DNA of 64,000 nucleotides. Source: JAICYJ01 sp963797565 (lineage in GTDB: Bacteria; Actinomycetota; Thermoleophilia; Gaiellales; JAICJC01). The notes below the pieces were generated by a model. It was not told where the DNA came from and did no database searches. It saw nothing but the letters and a program-made list of their open reading frames with translations. Positions 15,704-23,900 of the stretch are shown in pieces (position 1 is the first letter of the stretch; every line of letters begins with the position of its first letter). Location: positions 1 to 64,000 of the forward strand of contig CAWCPM010000009.1 of NCBI GenBank assembly GCA_963797565.1. The letters are read 5' to 3'. A program made the position numbers and the translations under genes.

Positions 15704-17563
15704 TCAGCCGGTCTTGTGCAGCGCCTCGTGGATGCGGCGCCCCACCTTGGGCGGGAGGCCGGGGACGGCCTCCAGCTGCTCGCGGCTGGCGCCGGTCAGC
15801 GCGTCGGCGGTCTTGAAGTGGCGCAAAAGGACGCGGCGCCGGGCCGGTCCCACGCCCGGCAGCCCGGCGAAGATCGTGTCCACCGATGAGCGCGCGCGGC
15901 GCTGGCGATGGAAGCCCAGCGCGAAGCGGTGCGCCTCGTCGCGGATCCGCTGCAGCAGCTGCAGGCCGGCCGAGCCGCGCTCGAGCAGGATCGGGTCCGG
16001 CCGTCCCGGCACGAACACCTCCTCCTCGCGCTTGGCCAGGGCGATCACGGCCACCCGCGGCAGGTCGTGCTCCGCCATCGCCTTCAGCGCCGCGGTCAGC
16101 TGCCCCTTGCCGCCGTCGATCACGACCAGGTTCGGCGGCGACGAGAAGCTGGCGTCGAACTCGTCGTCGGTGACCCGGGCCATTCGCGCGAACCGGCGGC
16201 CGACCACCTCGGCCATGCTGGCGAAGTCGTCCTGCCCGCCGCCGTGGCGGATCGTGAACTTGCGGTAGTCGGCGCGCTTGGCGACGGCGTCCTCGAACAC
16301 CACCATCGATGCGACCGTGTTCGACTCGCCCAGGTTGGAGATGTCGAAGCACTCGATCCGGACCGGCAGCGATTCCAGGTTCAGCTGCTCGCGCAGCTCC
16401 TCCAGCGCCTCCACCCGGCGGGCGCGCGTGCGCAGCGCCACCAGGCGGTCGTGCTCGAGCGCCATCTCGGCGTTGCCGGCGGCCAGCTCCACCAGGCGCC
16501 GCTTCTCGCCGCGCTGCGCGACCCGCACCTCGACCGCGCTGCCGCGGCGGTCCGACAGGAACATGGCCAGCAGGTCGGCGTCCTCGAACCCCTTCGGCAC
16601 GATCACCGACGGCGGGATCGCCACCTGGCCGCCGTAGTACTCGAGCGCGAAGCCCCACAGCACCTCGGACTCGCGCTCGCCGCCGGCGTTGTCCAGGTAG
16701 AAGCTGCGGCGATCGGCGAGGCGGCCGTCGCGCAGCTGGAACAGCTGCACGTTGGCGGCGGTGTCGGAGACGGCGGCGGCCAGCACGTCGCCGGTCTGCG
16801 AGCCGACGTGGTCGGCCACCTGGCGCTGGGACAGATGGCGGACGGCGGTAAGCCGGTTGCGGTAGCGGGCCGCCTCCTCGAACTCGTGGCGGGCGGCGGC
16901 GTCCTTCATCTGCTCCTCGAGCCGCCGCTCCAGCGGGCGCACGCGGCCGGACAGGAACTCGACCACGCTGTCGATCACGGCCGCGTAGTCCTCCTTCGAG
17001 ATCAGGCCCACGCAGGGAGCGGCGCAGCGGCCGATGTGGTGGTCGAGGCAGGGGACGCCGGAGCGGCGCCCGGGCTGCGGGCCCTCGCAGGGCCGGTAGG
17101 GGAACACGCGGTTGAGCACGTCCAGCGTCTCCCGCACCTTCTTCGCGCTGGAGTAGGGCCCGAAGTAGAGGACGCCGCGGCGGTGCCGCTCGCGCGTGAA
17201 CATCACCCGCGGGTACTCGTCGGATGTCGTGACGGCGATGTACGGATAGGACTTGTCGTCGCGCAGCCGGATGTTGAACGGCGGCCGGTGGCGCTTGATC
17301 AGGTTCTGCTCCAGCAGCAGCGCCTCGTGCTCGCTGCCGGCCCCCAGGAACTCGATCTCCTCGATGCGGTCGACCAGCTCGGCAGTCTTGATCGTGGCGT
17401 AGGCCTCGCGCCGGAAGTACGACTGCACCCGCTTGCGCAGCGACTTGGCCTTACCGACGTACAGCACCACGCCGTCGCGGTCGTGGAACAGGTACACGCC
17501 GGGGCTGTCGGGCAGCTCCTTCAGCTGGGCATCGAGCCTCTCGTTACGGGCGATGGTGGGCAT
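15704..17563 (-). CDS. uvrC: Excinuclease ABC subunit C
   Basis: This 619-residue protein makes both incisions during UvrABC nucleotide excision repair. The GIY-YIG nuclease is at about residues 18-95 (SPGVYLFHDRDGVVLYVGKA), a Cys cluster (CLDHHIGRCAAPCVG) follows, then the UVR coiled region (DAAARHEFEEAARYRNRL). The RNase H-like nuclease has RIECFDISNLGESNTVASMV, and the C-terminal helix-hairpin-helix has FAGLPGVGPARRRVLLRHF. The ATG at 17563 is chosen because it begins directly before the GIY-YIG region. Confidence 0.96.
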   Translation of the reverse strand: MPTIARNERLDAQLKELPDSPGVYLFHDRDGVVLYVGKAKSLRKRVQSYFRREAYATIKTAELVDRIEEIEFLGAGSEHEALLLEQNLIKRHRPPFNIRLRDDKSYPYIAVTTSDEYPRVMFTRERHRRGVLYFGPYSSAKKVRETLDVLNRVFPYRPCEGPQPGRRSGVPCLDHHIGRCAAPCVGLISKEDYAAVIDSVVEFLSGRVRPLERRLEEQMKDAAARHEFEEAARYRNRLTAVRHLSQRQVADHVGSQTGDVLAAAVSDTAANVQLFQLRDGRLADRRSFYLDNAGGERESEVLWGFALEYYGGQVAIPPSVIVPKGFEDADLLAMFLSDRRGSAVEVRVAQRGEKRRLVELAAGNAEMALEHDRLVALRTRARRVEALEELREQLNLESLPVRIECFDISNLGESNTVASMVVFEDAVAKRADYRKFTIRHGGGQDDFASMAEVVGRRFARMARVTDDEFDASFSSPPNLVVIDGGKGQLTAALKAMAEHDLPRVAVIALAKREEEVFVPGRPDPILLERGSAGLQLLQRIRDEAHRFALGFHRQRRARSSVDTIFAGLPGVGPARRRVLLRHFKTADALTGASREQLEAVPGLPPKVGRRIHEALHKTG

Positions 17564-17606
17564 CCTGCCCTGATCGTAGCCGTGCCCATCCGCGCCATCG
17601 CGGCCG

Positions 17607-19442
17607 CTACCAGGGGGTGGGGATCGAGCCGGCCAGCGACCGTGCCCGGTCGGCCACACCCGAGGCCACGGCGGCGACCGCCCGCACGGGAGCGGTCTGC
17701 GCGCGCCAGGCAAGATCCAGCGCCCGCCCCCCGACCCGCACCGCGCTGCGGCACCACTCGGGATGGCGCACCAGGTATCCGGTGACGCAGATGCCGGCGC
17801 CCACCGCGATCAGCGTCAGCCCCACCGGCGGCACCACCGAGGTGGTCGCCCCCATTGCCATCAGCGATCCGCCCGCGGTCATCAGCCCGGCGGTGGTGGC
17901 GGCGCTGCCGATCGCCATCAGCCCGTACCCGACGCGGTCGCGGCGGCGGCGCGCGGAGTACGCCTGGGCTGCGAACAGCCCGGTCGAAAGCGCCCCGCCC
18001 AGCACGCTGAACCTCGCCGCCCAGAGGCCGACGCCGCTCAGCTCGAGCCCGCCGGGGGCGGCAGCGGTCACCAGGTCGCCGACGGCGCTGTAGGTGTCCC
18101 AGATCGAACCAACCAGGTTCGCGGCGTCGCGCCAGTCCGGGTCGGGCAGCAGTCCTCCGAGCGCCGTCAGGCCGAACCGGGACAGGTGCTGGAGCGCGGC
18201 CGCCGCCTGCAGCGGCACCGCACGGCCGCGCTCGCCCAACTGCTCGGCGGTGTGCCCACCGGCGTCGAGGGCGGTGCCGAGGTCGTCGCTCCACGACGAG
18301 CCGGCCGCCGTTGGGCCGTTGGCGGGTCGGCCGCCCGGCGGTTGCGCGGGCGCTGCCGGGAGCGGCTCGTCGTCGTGGTCGGCGTCCGCGCCGCCCTGCG
18401 GCACCGGCACCAGCCGCACAGCCCCGGACAGGCCGACGCCGGCGCCGCCACCGTCCCGCAGGACGAGCGCCGCAGCGGACGCACTACCCAGCTGCGCCGC
18501 CAGCGCCTCCTGGAGCGAGCCCGGGTGCGCGGCCTGGGCGCGCGCCAGTGCGACAGCGGCCGTCTCGGGGTCGCTCGCCAGACCCATTCGCAGCTCGGCC
18601 GCCAGCACGTGGCCGGGCACGCCGCTGCGGCGGGCGGCGGCCGAGACCGGATCGTCGAGCGGCGCCGGCCCGGCCGGCAGCAGGCTCGCGTAGCCATCCC
18701 AGCCGCCGTACGCGAGCGGCGAGTAACCGACCCGTGCGCCGGTGTGCGGAGCTGAGAGCACGGTGCCGTCGCCGACGTAGATGCCGACGTGGTGAGGCGC
18801 GCCGCCGGCGGTGCCGACGAACACCAGGTCGCCAGGCTGCAGCTCGGCAGCCGGGATCGGCCGGCCCATCCGCCACAGATCGGCGGCGGTGGGGCGGCCC
18901 GGCAGCGACGCGCCGGCTGCCGTGAACGCGTAGTCGACCAGGCCGCTGCAGTCGAAGCCGCCCTCGGCGCGGCTCTCGCCGCCCCACAGGTAGGGCCATC
19001 CGACCTGGGCGGCGGCGGCGGCCACCACGGCCGCGCGGCCGGCCAGCCCGTGCAGGTCGACCGGCCGGAACGAGCCGGTCGGCTCCGCCGCCGTGAACTC
19101 GACCCGGGCGCGCGCCCGCGCCTGCACGGGGTGCTCGCCGTCCACGGCAACGGACACCTCGACACCGCTGGGCAGTCCCTCCTCGGTCAGCTGGGTCAGC
19201 GAGACCAGCCGTCCGCCGTTGTCGCGGGCGGCATCATCGGCGACGGCGCGCAGGTCGGCGGCCGCGGCGGCCGGGTCGCTCGAGAGCCGCTGACCGGCCG
19301 CGAGGGCGGCCATGTCGGCCGCGCGCTGGGCGTTCGCCCCGGCGCTGTCGATGCCGCCGAGGATGCCGATCAGGAACCCGGCCAGCACCAGCAGCAGCAC
19401 CAGCGCACAGGCCATCACCGAGACCTGGCCGCGCTCGTTCAC
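17607..19442 (-). CDS. TadG-like N-terminus fused to an NlpC/P60 peptidase and a membrane C-terminus
   Basis: This 611-residue protein has three parts. Residues 1-120 look like a TadE/TadG pseudopilin: MNERGQVSVM, a hydrophobic helix, then AQRAADMAALAAGQRL. Residues 130-245 are an NlpC/P60 cysteine peptidase with the catalytic dyad Cys165 (FDCSGLVDYAF) and His218 (HHVGIYVG), and a likely third residue His233. The rest is Pro/Gly-rich, with several hydrophobic segments between about 470 and 580. NlpC/P60 enzymes cut peptidoglycan stem peptides. The start overlaps the preceding TadE-like gene as ATGA. The combination suggests a surface-tethered wall hydrolase, which is inference. Confidence 0.8.
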   Translation of the reverse strand: MNERGQVSVMACALVLLLVLAGFLIGILGGIDSAGANAQRAADMAALAAGQRLSSDPAAAAADLRAVADDAARDNGGRLVSLTQLTEEGLPSGVEVSVAVDGEHPVQARARARVEFTAAEPTGSFRPVDLHGLAGRAAVVAAAAAQVGWPYLWGGESRAEGGFDCSGLVDYAFTAAGASLPGRPTAADLWRMGRPIPAAELQPGDLVFVGTAGGAPHHVGIYVGDGTVLSAPHTGARVGYSPLAYGGWDGYASLLPAGPAPLDDPVSAAARRSGVPGHVLAAELRMGLASDPETAAVALARAQAAHPGSLQEALAAQLGSASAAALVLRDGGGAGVGLSGAVRLVPVPQGGADADHDDEPLPAAPAQPPGGRPANGPTAAGSSWSDDLGTALDAGGHTAEQLGERGRAVPLQAAAALQHLSRFGLTALGGLLPDPDWRDAANLVGSIWDTYSAVGDLVTAAAPGGLELSGVGLWAARFSVLGGALSTGLFAAQAYSARRRRDRVGYGLMAIGSAATTAGLMTAGGSLMAMGATTSVVPPVGLTLIAVGAGICVTGYLVRHPEWCRSAVRVGGRALDLAWRAQTAPVRAVAAVASGVADRARSLAGSIPTPW

Positions 19443-19738
19443 CGCGGCACCGTTGCAGTCACCACCGCGGCGGCCGGCAGCGCCGGCAGGCGAACCGGCA
19501 GCGGCACCGTCACCACCACGCGGTCGCCGCGCCGCTCGATCCGCGCGGCGCCACGCAATGACGCGGGCAGCGGCCTGCCCTCCCCCACCAGCACGGCCGC
19601 CTGGTCTGCCACCCGCTCGGCGGTGATGCGAGCGCGCACGATCGTGAGCGCCTCCAGCACGGCCACCGTCGCCAGCGCCAGCAGCACGGCGCAGCCGATC
19701 ATCTCCACGCTCGCCTGCCCGGCCTGCCGGCGCCTCAC
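19439..19738 (-). CDS. TadE-like pseudopilin (small)
   Basis: This 99-residue protein begins with a basic leader and GQASVEMIGCAVLLALATVA, the hydrophobic N-terminal helix with an early Glu typical of TadE/TadF minor pseudopilins. A short beta-rich tail follows (RGDRVVVTVPLPV). It lies between another TadE-like gene and the fusion protein, with 4-nt overlaps on both sides. Family members are exported and processed by a prepilin peptidase to form or cap Flp-type pili. Confidence 0.75.
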   Translation of the reverse strand: MRRRQAGQASVEMIGCAVLLALATVAVLEALTIVRARITAERVADQAAVLVGEGRPLPASLRGAARIERRGDRVVVTVPLPVRLPALPAAAVVTATVPR

Positions 19739-20058
19739 TGCTCGACCACCGGCGCGTCGGCGGTCAGCGACAGCGAGAAGCCGGGGATCACGCGCGGCAC
19801 CGAGACGCGCACCGTCACCGTGCCGTTCGCGGTCTGCACCTGCAGCCCGCCCCGCATTGCGCCGGGCAGCGCGCCGGCGGCGGCCGGCTGCACCGCCGCT
19901 CCGACCAGCCGGGCGCGGGCGGCGGCACGGGCCGCGTGCTCGGCCGAGATCGCCGTCCAGCCCACCAGCAGCGCCTGCCAGCAGCCGAGCGTCAGGGCCA
20001 GCAGCGCCGGCAGCAGCAGCGCCGTCTCGATGCTTGCCTGGCCCCGGGAGCGATCCAT
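19735..20058 (-). CDS. TadE-like pseudopilin
   Basis: This 107-residue protein starts MDRSRGQASIETALLLPALL, the classic TadE start with Glu five residues after the processed Gly region. A hydrophobic helix follows, then a helical segment (SAEHAARAAARARLVG) and a small beta domain ending in VVEQ. It is the first gene of a three-gene run joined by ATGA overlaps. No tad ATPase, secretin or prepilin peptidase gene is present in the window, so the set is an orphan relative to the main pilus machinery. Confidence 0.8.
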   Translation of the reverse strand: MDRSRGQASIETALLLPALLALTLGCWQALLVGWTAISAEHAARAAARARLVGAAVQPAAAGALPGAMRGGLQVQTANGTVTVRVSVPRVIPGFSLSLTADAPVVEQ

Positions 20059-20078
20059 GCGCCCACGCTAGGCCGGGT

Positions 20079-20124
20079 GGCCGTCACGAAACCAGACCGG
20101 ACATGTGCCGAAGCGGTGACGGCC
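20079..20124. promoter_or_regulatory. Spaced inverted repeat in the divergent TadE/hemQ-like promoter region
   Basis: GGCCGTCAC at 20079-20087 and GTGACGGCC at 20116-20124 form perfect 9-bp arms separated by 28 nt, within the 98-nt divergent spacer. The spacing allows cooperative binding of a regulator on one face of the helix. No regulator is assigned. Confidence 0.4.
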
Positions 20125-20156
20125 TGGCAACGGCATCCCACTGCTACCATCGAACC

Positions 20157-20909
20157 ATGAGCGAGGCCAACGGAGAGGCTCCGAACAACTCGTCCGGCGA
20201 GGACCGGCAGTTCGTGCACTTCTCGTTCTACAAGCTCGATCGCGGCTTCCGGCTGCTGCCCGCCGCCGAGCGCGAGGCGGCGCTGGCCGAGTTCGCGGCG
20301 GTGGTCGAGGAGCACGGCGAGCGGTTCCCGATCCGGGCCTACACGATGGTCGGCCTGCGTGCCGACGCCGACGTGATGCTGTGGAAGGTGTCGGAGCGGC
20401 TGGAGGACTTCCAGGAGCTCGGCACCGCCCTCCTGGGCACCGCGCTGGGAGCTCACCTGGAGACGCCCTACGCCTACCTCTCGATGACGCGGCGCTCGCA
20501 GTACGTGAAGGGCGAGGGCCGCTCGATGCACAAGCGCGGGCGGATCATGTGGAACCCCGACTCCAAGTACCTGCTGATCTACCCGATGGTGAAGACGCGA
20601 GCCTGGTACCAGCTGTCGAAGCCGACCCGGCAGGGGATCATGAACGAGCACATCGCCACCGGGCACAAGTTCCCGACGGTGAAGATCAACACCACGTACT
20701 CGTTCGGGATCGACGACCAGGAGTTCGTGGTGGCGTTCGAGACCGACTTCGTGGGCGACTTCCTGGATCTGATGATGACGCTGCGCGAGACCGAGGCCAG
20801 CCGCTACACGGAGCGCGACACGCCCATCTTCACCTGCCGGTCGGGCGACATCCGCGAGGTGCTGGACACGCTGGGCGCGGCTGCGGCGGCGACGCCGGTC
20901 GACGCCTGA
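20157..20909 (+). CDS. Chlorite dismutase/HemQ-family heme protein
   Basis: This 250-residue protein has the Cld-fold signatures: HFSFYKLDRGF at the first strand, GLRADADVMLWKVS, and the heme-binding half with YPMVKTRAWYQL and a conserved HIATGHKFPTVK containing the likely axial His. The strands INTTYSFGIDDQEFVVAFE and a C-terminal dimer helix follow. In actinobacteria and Firmicutes such proteins are mostly HemQ (coproheme decarboxylase), the last step of the coproporphyrin-dependent heme pathway. No other heme genes are adjacent, so hemQ is likely but not certain. Confidence 0.85.
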   Translation: MSEANGEAPNNSSGEDRQFVHFSFYKLDRGFRLLPAAEREAALAEFAAVVEEHGERFPIRAYTMVGLRADADVMLWKVSERLEDFQELGTALLGTALGAHLETPYAYLSMTRRSQYVKGEGRSMHKRGRIMWNPDSKYLLIYPMVKTRAWYQLSKPTRQGIMNEHIATGHKFPTVKINTTYSFGIDDQEFVVAFETDFVGDFLDLMMTLRETEASRYTERDTPIFTCRSGDIREVLDTLGAAAAATPVDA

Positions 20910-20931
20910 GCGGGCGGCTCAGGGCACCTGA

Positions 20932-20949
20932 TTGTGATTGTCGTCACAA
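20932..20949. promoter_or_regulatory. CRP/FNR-type operator
   Basis: TTGTGATTGTCGTCACAA is a perfect 6-bp inverted repeat that contains TGTGA-N6-TCACA, the textbook CRP/FNR-family consensus. It lies 23 nt after the heme-protein gene and 67 nt before the GTG start of the beta-propeller gene. It probably controls the latter, by activation or repression. Confidence 0.6.
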
Positions 20950-21016
20950 AGGAGTAGGGTGGAACTCGGCGGGTGCGTGGGCAAGCTCGTCAACCCTGTG
21001 GAGGGAGCGTGGCTTC

Positions 21017-21970
21017 GTGCGTGCACGTCGTGTAGCCGTCCTGACCCTGCTCGTGTCGCTGGTGTCGGTGTCCGCGGCGCAGGCCTCATACCCGGGCGCG
21101 AACGGCCGAATCGCCTTCGTCCGTAGCGGCGGTATCTACTCCGTGAAGCCGGATGGGAGCGGCGTGGTGCGCCTGACGACGACCGCCGGCGACTCGCAGC
21201 CGGTGTGGTCGCCGAACGGAAGGCGCATTGCATTCGTGCGAGCCGGCGATATCTGGACGATGAGGTCCAACGGAGACAACCAGGCGCAGGTCACCTCATC
21301 GGCCGCAACCGAGGGCTCGCCGACCTGGTCGCCGGACGGCAGCTGGCTGGCATTTCAGAGCGACCGAGTCGGCCCGTTGGCCTGGAACGTCTACAAGCTG
21401 CGCAGCTCCGTGCCATACGGCAACGTGGTGCGTCTGACGAACTTCGCGTTCGGCGAATGGGAATGTCCGGCCAACTATGGCCCAGCCTGGGGGCACAACG
21501 GCAAGATCGCGTTCTTCCACGATCAGTTTTACTGCGACGAGTTCAACTCTCACCCGGAGGCATTCATCATGAATGCGGATGGATCACACAAGCGAGCGTT
21601 CGGCCACTGCCGGTGCTACGTCAACCAGCTGGATTGGGCGCCGGGCGGTGGCTCGGTCCTGGCCGTGCAGTACAACATCATGGACGGTGCTGCCGAACCG
21701 GGCGAATACGATGGCTCGGACATCCTCAGCCTGTTCCTGGACGGGAGGTTCGTCAACCGCAGCAGCACAATCCCGACGTGGTTCTACGACGAAGCGCCCG
21801 CGTTTTCTCCTTCGGGGACTCGAATCGCATTTCAGTCTCAGTTTTCTAACAACCAGCGGCCCGCGGTGCCGCGCGGCATCTGGGTGATGAACGCCGATGG
21901 CAGCAACCGCATCCGGATCGTGTTCAACGGTACCGATCCCAACTGGGGACCGGCCGCGACGAAATCCTGA
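21017..21970 (+). CDS. Exported TolB-like (PD40) beta-propeller protein
   Basis: This 317-residue protein starts at GTG with an Arg-rich n-region and a hydrophobic stretch ending AAQAS, a signal peptide. The mature part is repeated PD40/WD40-like blades: SYPGANGRIAFVRSGGIYSV, PVWSPNGRRIAFVRAGDIWT, PTWSPDGSWLAFQSDR and APAFSPSGTRIAFQSQ, with the linking NADGS motif. Three to four Cys lie in the middle blades. Such propellers act as scaffolds outside the membrane. GAGGGAG precedes the start by 10 nt. A CRP-like site lies upstream. Confidence 0.85.
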   Translation: MRARRVAVLTLLVSLVSVSAAQASYPGANGRIAFVRSGGIYSVKPDGSGVVRLTTTAGDSQPVWSPNGRRIAFVRAGDIWTMRSNGDNQAQVTSSAATEGSPTWSPDGSWLAFQSDRVGPLAWNVYKLRSSVPYGNVVRLTNFAFGEWECPANYGPAWGHNGKIAFFHDQFYCDEFNSHPEAFIMNADGSHKRAFGHCRCYVNQLDWAPGGGSVLAVQYNIMDGAAEPGEYDGSDILSLFLDGRFVNRSSTIPTWFYDEAPAFSPSGTRIAFQSQFSNNQRPAVPRGIWVMNADGSNRIRIVFNGTDPNWGPAATKS

Positions 21971-21981
21971 GGCCGCCAGGA

Positions 21982-23880
21982 CTAGCGGGCCGGCGCCACC
22001 AGCGTCCGTGCGCGGGCGACCCTGACTTCGGCGGACAGCGTTGGCAGATCGTAGGCACCGTTGTGGCGGCGGCCGTTGATGAAGAACGTCGGCGTGCCGG
22101 AGACGCCGCTCAGATCCGCCGAGTCGACGTCCTGGTCGATCCGCTCCGCGCCGGCGCTGCGGCGCATGTGGTCGCGGAAGCGGTCGACGTCGAGGCCGAG
22201 CTGCTCGGCATAGCCCACCAGGTCGCGCGGCCGCAGGTCGCTCTGATGGGACAGCAGCAGGTCGTGCATGTCCCAGAATGACCCCTGCTCGGCGGCCGCC
22301 TCCGCCGCCTCGGCCGCCAGCTGGGCGTTCGGATGGACGTCGTTCAGGGGCAGGTGGCGCCAGACGTAGCGCACGTCGCCGTGGCCCGCGAGCAGATCGC
22401 GCATCACCGCCTCCGCCTGGCCGCAGTACGGGCACTCGAAGTCGCCGTACTCGACGACGGTGACGGGCGCGTCGGCGGGTCCGCGGATGTGGTCGCGCTC
22501 GTCGTCCACGGGGTCCGACAGGTCGACGATCGCCTCTGACGATCCGAGCAACGCCTGCACGCGCAGCTGCACCGGGAGCCGCGCGGTAGCGCGAAACAGC
22601 AGCCACGTGCACAGCGAGGACACCACCGCCGCGCTGAGCACGCCCAGCTTGGCCTCCTCCAGCCGGTCGCCGCTGAACGCCAGCGTGGCGATCAGGATCG
22701 ACACGGTGAATCCAATGCCGGCGATCGTTCCCCCGCCGACGACGGCCGCCCATCCGACCGGCGGACGCAGCCGGCCGCGGCTGAAAACGGTGACCAGCCA
22801 CGCCGTGCCGGCGACGCCGATCGGCTTGCCCACCACGTACCCGATCAGGATGCCGAGCGTGATGGTCGACGTGAACGCGCGCGAGAGGAAGTCGCCGTTG
22901 ATCTCGATGCCGGCGTTCGCCAGGGCGAACAGCGGCACGATCACGTAGCTCGTCCAGGGGTGGAACACCCCCTGCAGGCGCACGTTGGGAGAGATGGCCG
23001 TGCGAACGCCCGACTGGGCGGTGCGCGCCAGCTCCGGGGTGGGCTGCTCGCGGAACGCACGGAACAGGTCGGTGGCGCGCTCCAGGTCGCCGCGCGCGGC
23101 AGGCGACGCGTACACCAGCAGACCCAGCACCAACCCGACCACGATCGGGTCGATTCCCGAGCTCTCGACCGCCAGCCAGGCCGCCACTCCGAGCAGGGCG
23201 TAGGGCAGGCCGGCACGGATCCCGAGGAAGCGCAACACCAGGATCAGGGCGAGCACCGCCAGCGCGACGAGCAGCGGGCCGACGACGATGTGGCCGCTGT
23301 ACACGAGGGCGATCACGGTCAGCGCGATGACGTCATCGACGATCGCCACTGTGAGCAGAAAGACACGCAGCCGGTCGGGAAAGCGCGGCCCGACCAGCGC
23401 CAGCAATCCCAGGGCGAACGCGGTGTCCGTCGACATCGCCGTCCCCCAGCCGTGGGCGGTCGACGACCCGGCGTTGAAGGCCAGGTAGATCAGCACCGGC
23501 ACGACCATGCCGCCGATCCCTGCCAGCACGGGCAGCGCCACCCGCCGCCGTTGCCGCAGCTCCCCCATGTCGAACTCGCGCCGGGCCTCCAAGCCGACCA
23601 CGAAGAAGAACAGCGTCATCAGGCCGCTGTTCAGCCATCCGCGCAGGTCGAGGTTGATCGCGTGGTCGCCCAGCCGGACGACCAGGTCGGTCTCCCAGAC
23701 GCTGCGGTACGACGACGAGTCGACGTTGATCCAGAGCAGCGCCGCGATCGTGGCCAGCAGCAGCACGCCGGCGCTGCCGGTCTCGGTGCCTATGAACTCA
23801 CGAAGCGGCGTCTCCAGGTTGCGCGCCCACGCGGTCTTGCCGGAGAACGGCCTGGCTCTGTCGGACGCGTCGGCGGCCAT
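21982..23880 (-). CDS. nhaA: NhaA-type Na+/H+ antiporter fused to a DsbA-like thioredoxin domain
   Basis: This 632-residue protein has an NhaA domain at about residues 15-430 with the conserved MSTDTAFALGLLALVG and VAIVDDVIALTVIAL segments, whose adjacent aspartates bind Na+/H+. A DsbA-like domain covers about 455-625 with the redox motif ECPYCGQ and the cis-Pro loop GVSGTPTFFING. The antiporter exports sodium at the membrane. The fused oxidoreductase probably faces the exterior and could form or sense disulfides, which is inference. The fusion is known in other actinobacteria. Confidence 0.93.
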   Translation of the reverse strand: MAADASDRARPFSGKTAWARNLETPLREFIGTETGSAGVLLLATIAALLWINVDSSSYRSVWETDLVVRLGDHAINLDLRGWLNSGLMTLFFFVVGLEARREFDMGELRQRRRVALPVLAGIGGMVVPVLIYLAFNAGSSTAHGWGTAMSTDTAFALGLLALVGPRFPDRLRVFLLTVAIVDDVIALTVIALVYSGHIVVGPLLVALAVLALILVLRFLGIRAGLPYALLGVAAWLAVESSGIDPIVVGLVLGLLVYASPAARGDLERATDLFRAFREQPTPELARTAQSGVRTAISPNVRLQGVFHPWTSYVIVPLFALANAGIEINGDFLSRAFTSTITLGILIGYVVGKPIGVAGTAWLVTVFSRGRLRPPVGWAAVVGGGTIAGIGFTVSILIATLAFSGDRLEEAKLGVLSAAVVSSLCTWLLFRATARLPVQLRVQALLGSSEAIVDLSDPVDDERDHIRGPADAPVTVVEYGDFECPYCGQAEAVMRDLLAGHGDVRYVWRHLPLNDVHPNAQLAAEAAEAAAEQGSFWDMHDLLLSHQSDLRPRDLVGYAEQLGLDVDRFRDHMRRSAGAERIDQDVDSADLSGVSGTPTFFINGRRHNGAYDLPTLSAEVRVARARTLVAPAR

Positions 23881-23900
23881 GCCTGCATTGTGCCCGGTGG

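Noticed and set aside
20157..20909. True chlorite dismutase for chlorite detoxification
   Set aside because: No perchlorate- or chlorate-reduction genes are nearby, and the protein resembles the HemQ-type group; the catalytic Arg of true Cld could not be assigned with confidence.
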